Assembly (NCBI GenBank): GCA_017622875.1
Contig: JAGAQG010000024.1
Span: forward strand, 1-64,000
Length of the DNA stretch: 64,000 nt
Source: Lachnospiraceae bacterium
Lineage (GTDB): Bacteria; Bacillota; Clostridia; Lachnospirales; Lachnospiraceae
Direction of reading: 5' to 3'
Numbering within the stretch: position 1 is the stretch's first letter; each line of letters opens with the position of its first letter. The notes under the pieces were generated by a model. It saw nothing but the letters and a program-made list of their open reading frames with translations. It ran no database searches and had not been told where the DNA came from. The translations under genes were made by a program, and so were the position numbers. Of the stretch, positions 61,409-64,000 are shown piece after piece.

Positions 61409-61810
61409 ATGAAGCGCAGAGAGCTTAGAGAACACATTTTTGAAATTCTCTTCCGTGTAGAGTTTATGAATGAAGAAGATATGAAAGAACAGATGGAACT
61501 GTTTTTCGAAGATCTGGCAGAAGCACGACCGGAAGATGTAGATTACATCAAAAACAAATATATGGCAGTTCGTGAAAAAATGCCGATGATCGATATTATG
61601 ATCGATGAAAAATCCACAGGATGGAAAACAAGCCGTATGGGTAAAGTAGAACTTACCATCTTAAGACTTGCAGTTTATGAAATGTTATTTGACGAAGACG
61701 TTCCAGTAACTGTAGCAATCAATGAAGCTGTAGAAATCGCAAAAAAATTCGGCGGCGATGACACACCGGCATTCGTAAATGGTGTACTCGCAAAAGTAAC
61801 AGCGATTTAA
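61409..61810 (+). CDS. nusB: Transcription antitermination factor NusB
   Basis: A 133-residue all-helical protein: KRRELREHIFEILFRVEFMN at the start, LRLAVYEMLFDEDVPVTVAINEAVEIAKKF (key part INEAVEIAKKFG) and the last helix. NusB joins NusE in the rRNA antitermination complex. AAAGGAG precedes the ATG. It heads the nusB-xseA-xseB-ispA run. Confidence 0.95.
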   Translation: MKRRELREHIFEILFRVEFMNEEDMKEQMELFFEDLAEARPEDVDYIKNKYMAVREKMPMIDIMIDEKSTGWKTSRMGKVELTILRLAVYEMLFDEDVPVTVAINEAVEIAKKFGGDDTPAFVNGVLAKVTAI

Positions 61811-61823
61811 GTAAGGATTATTT

Positions 61824-63035
61824 ATGAGACAAAATGTTTACAGTGTAGGACAGGTCAATACGTATATTAAAAATATGTTCGGACAGGATTATCTGCTGAG
61901 CCGCCTTTATGTCAAAGGCGAGGTGTCCAACTGTAAATATCACACTTCAGGACACATCTATTTTTCCTTAAAAGATGAGACAGGTGCCATTGCCTGTGTC
62001 ATGTTTGCTGCCCAGAGAAGCGGGATGAAATTCCGTCTGGCAGAAGGACAGAGGGTCATTGTTTTTGGAAGTGTAAGAGTCTATGAGAGAGACGGAAAGT
62101 ATCAGCTTTACGCCAATGAAATCGTATTAGATGGCGTAGGGCTGCTTTATGAGCGGTTTCAGGCTTTAAAAAATGAGCTGGAAGAGATGGGAATGTTCGC
62201 ACCGGAGTATAAAAAGCCAATTCCAACATATTGCAAGAAGGTCGGTGTTGTTACGGCACCTACCGGGGCAGCCATTCGTGACATCATGAATATTTCCAAA
62301 CGAAGAAATCCGTATGTACAGTTGATTTTATATCCTGCGCTTGTGCAGGGAGAAAATGCTGCGTCAAGCATTGTAAAAGGGATTCAGGCTCTGGATGGCA
62401 TGGGATTAGATGTGATTATCGTAGGCCGAGGCGGCGGTTCCATGGAAGATTTATGGGCGTTTAATGAAGAAGAGGTGGCAAGAGCCATTTTTAACTGCCA
62501 AACACCGATCATTTCTGCTGTAGGACATGAAACTGATACTACCATAGCGGATTATGCAGCAGACCTGCGTGCACCGACACCTTCGGCAGCAGCAGAACTG
62601 GCTGTGTTTAATTTAAGAGAAGTTCTCGAAAAACAGGAAAGCTATAGGATGCGTATGAATCAGGCACTTTATAACAAAGTGAGATTTATGCGAAAAGAGT
62701 TGGAAACCTACGAGCTTCGTGTAAAAGCATTGAGCCCGGCACAGCAACTGCTGGAAAAGAGGACTTTAGCAGCAGATCTGGCGAATCAGCTGGAACTTGG
62801 TATGAAAAATAACCTGCGGGAAAAGAGATTTTTACTGCAGATGTATATAGAAAAATTAAATGGATTATCACCACTGAAAAAATTAAATCAGGGATATTCC
62901 TTTGTGGCAGATGAGAAGGGGAAGGCTGTCACATCCATTGAAGGAATCAAGGAGTCAGATGAGCTTACGATTCATGTGACAGATGGTGAAATCAGAGCAA
63001 AAGTACAGGAAACGAAAGGAATCATCAGAGCATGA
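61824..63035 (+). CDS. xseA: Exodeoxyribonuclease VII large subunit
   Basis: A 403-residue XseA. It has the N-terminal OB-fold (YSVGQVNTYIKNMFGQDY, GHIYFSLKDETGAI) and the catalytic region (GVVTAPTGAAIRDI, RGGGSMEDLWAFNEE, SAVGHETDTTIADYAADLRAPTPSAAAEL in parts). With XseB it degrades single-stranded DNA from both ends. xseB overlaps by four bases. Confidence 0.96.
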   Translation: MRQNVYSVGQVNTYIKNMFGQDYLLSRLYVKGEVSNCKYHTSGHIYFSLKDETGAIACVMFAAQRSGMKFRLAEGQRVIVFGSVRVYERDGKYQLYANEIVLDGVGLLYERFQALKNELEEMGMFAPEYKKPIPTYCKKVGVVTAPTGAAIRDIMNISKRRNPYVQLILYPALVQGENAASSIVKGIQALDGMGLDVIIVGRGGGSMEDLWAFNEEEVARAIFNCQTPIISAVGHETDTTIADYAADLRAPTPSAAAELAVFNLREVLEKQESYRMRMNQALYNKVRFMRKELETYELRVKALSPAQQLLEKRTLAADLANQLELGMKNNLREKRFLLQMYIEKLNGLSPLKKLNQGYSFVADEKGKAVTSIEGIKESDELTIHVTDGEIRAKVQETKGIIRA

Positions 63036-63226
63036 CACTGGAAAAGGCATTTGAGGAATTAGAAGTGATTATCGAAAAAATGAATGACAGGGAAGTATCT
63101 TTGGATGATTCCTTTGCCCTTTATACAAAAGGAACAAAGCTTTTGAAATATTGTAATGAGCAGCTGGATGCAGTAGAGAAAAAGATGCTTGTATTGAGTG
63201 AGGAAGGTGAGCTTCATGAATTTTAA
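63032..63226 (+). CDS. xseB: Exodeoxyribonuclease VII small subunit
   Basis: A 64-residue XseB: TLEKAFEELEVIIEKMNDRE then SLDDSFALYTKGTKLLKYCN is the whole family pattern. It shares ATGA with the end of xseA and overlaps the ispA start by 11 bases, giving a tightly coupled operon. Confidence 0.95.
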   Translation: MTLEKAFEELEVIIEKMNDREVSLDDSFALYTKGTKLLKYCNEQLDAVEKKMLVLSEEGELHEF

Positions 63227-64000
63227 AGAACAGATGGCGGTAAAGGTTGCCGAAATCGAAGAAATCTTAAAAACCTATATGCCAAAAGAAGAGGGACCAC
63301 AAAAGATTATCATGGAAGCCATGAATTATTCTGTGACAGTGGGCGGAAAACGTCTCCGTCCGATGTTGATGCAGGAAACATTTCAGCTCTTTGGAGGAGA
63401 AGGCGATGCCATTGAACCGTTTATGGCAGCACAGGAAATGATTCATACCTACTCGCTGGTACATGACGATCTTCCGGCGATGGATAATGATGAATACCGT
63501 CGTGGGAAAAAGACTACCTGGGTAGCCTATGGAGAGGATATGGCAGTGCTGGCAGGGGATGGTCTGTTAAATTTTGCTTTTGAAACTGCACTGAAGGCTT
63601 TTGGAAAGACTGACGCCGAAAAAGTGGCAGAATGTTTAAAAGTCCTTGCAGGAAAAGCTGGCATTTACGGGATGATCGGTGGTCAGGTCGTAGATGTGAT
63701 GTCTGAAGAAAAGAAAATTGATATGGAAACATTGCTTTTCATTCATCGTAATAAGACGAGTGCACTTATTCAAAGCTCTATGATGATCGGTGCAATCATG
63801 GCCGGTGCATCGAAAGAGGATGTGGAAAAGATTGAAAAAATCGGGGAAGATATCGGTCTGGCATTCCAGATTCAGGACGATATTTTGGATGTAACAAGCT
63901 CTTTAGAGATTCTTGGAAAACCTGTCCACAGTGATGAAAAGAATGAAAAGACGACTTACATTACGTTAGAGGGACTGGAAAAGTCTAAAAAAGATGTGGA
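63216..64000 (+). CDS. ispA: Polyprenyl (farnesyl/geranylgeranyl) diphosphate synthase, cut by window end
   Basis: The first 261 codons are present, with no stop before the window ends. The start MNFKEQMAVKVAEIEEIL lies inside the xseB end. The first Asp-rich motif is HDDLPAMDND, followed by RRGKK, and the second is FQIQDDILD. The enzyme condenses IPP with allylic diphosphates to supply undecaprenyl and isoprenoid synthesis. The order xseA-xseB-ispA is standard in Firmicutes. Confidence 0.94.
   Translation, partial: MNFKEQMAVKVAEIEEILKTYMPKEEGPQKIIMEAMNYSVTVGGKRLRPMLMQETFQLFGGEGDAIEPFMAAQEMIHTYSLVHDDLPAMDNDEYRRGKKTTWVAYGEDMAVLAGDGLLNFAFETALKAFGKTDAEKVAECLKVLAGKAGIYGMIGGQVVDVMSEEKKIDMETLLFIHRNKTSALIQSSMMIGAIMAGASKEDVEKIEKIGEDIGLAFQIQDDILDVTSSLEILGKPVHSDEKNEKTTYITLEGLEKSKKDV

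Overview
The window looks like a chromosomal segment of a low-GC Gram-positive anaerobe of the class Clostridia, most likely Lachnospiraceae. This is inferred from AT-rich DNA with strong AGGAGG-type ribosome sites, the GlgC+GlgD pair, YcxB-like, HAAS/DUF4097 and DUF6472-type small proteins, and the order ABC-F/prfC/Asp23/nusB/xseA/xseB/ispA. No rRNA, tRNA, CRISPR array or intact transposon was seen. The only mobile-element hint is an imperfect inverted repeat at the left edge.

Layout. 0.2-2.2 kb: rpsB-tsf (ribosomal protein S2, EF-Ts) behind a strong promoter and a structured leader; EF-Ts carries an unusual insertion. 2.3-6.1 kb: zinc alcohol dehydrogenase, YcxB-like protein, LCP cell-wall ligase, zinc-ribbon protein, C39-like cysteine protease. 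6.2-14.8 kb: a complete yhfZ-Y-U-T-php-[amidase]-S-X-W operon, the most interesting locus here. It has a YhfZ regulator, a PRD protein, a DUF2620 protein, a membrane transporter, a phosphotriesterase-homology hydrolase, an amidase-signature enzyme not known from the E. coli yhf operon, two PLP enzymes and a phosphopentomutase-like phosphatase. Two copies of an 18-bp palindrome cover two -10 boxes upstream of yhfY. 14.9-18.9 kb: anchored 5'-nucleotidase, PfkB kinase and membrane proteins. 18.9-23.0 kb: an HTH regulator divergent from two tandem neurotransmitter:sodium symporter-type transporters. 23.1-29.6 kb: an ABC exporter with a very long coiled coil, followed by a PadR-HAAS-DUF4097-PspC envelope operon. 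29.7-31.9 kb: glgC-glgD glycogen genes. 32.2-37.9 kb: an NRAMP-like transporter with pxpB-pxpC-biotin carrier-biotin carboxylase-pxpA (5-oxoproline utilisation).

37.9-41.8 kb: GH36 alpha-galactosidase converging on a MATE exporter and a small FTR-like iron-sulfur protein. 42.1-49.3 kb: three large surface or secreted proteins: a CAP-domain lipoprotein, a 1330-residue thioester/SpaA-type adhesin and a modular GH25 lysozyme. 49.4-55.9 kb: acyltransferase with zinc ribbon, PdaA-type deacetylase, orphan cobS, metA (predicted acetyl-CoA type), a small cysteine protein, an aminotransferase, VanZ and a NusG domain II protein. 56.1-64.0 kb: shikimate-kinase-like protein, ArsP_2-type transporter, ABC-F, RF3, Asp23, NusB, exonuclease VII and a polyprenyl synthase cut by the window end.

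Functionally the window mixes housekeeping genes with catabolic islands (yhf, pxp, alpha-galactosidase, nucleotidase/kinase) and envelope or host-interaction genes. All assignments come from reading motifs by eye; no database search was run. Start codons were moved downstream where a clear ribosome binding site demanded it, and these cases are stated.
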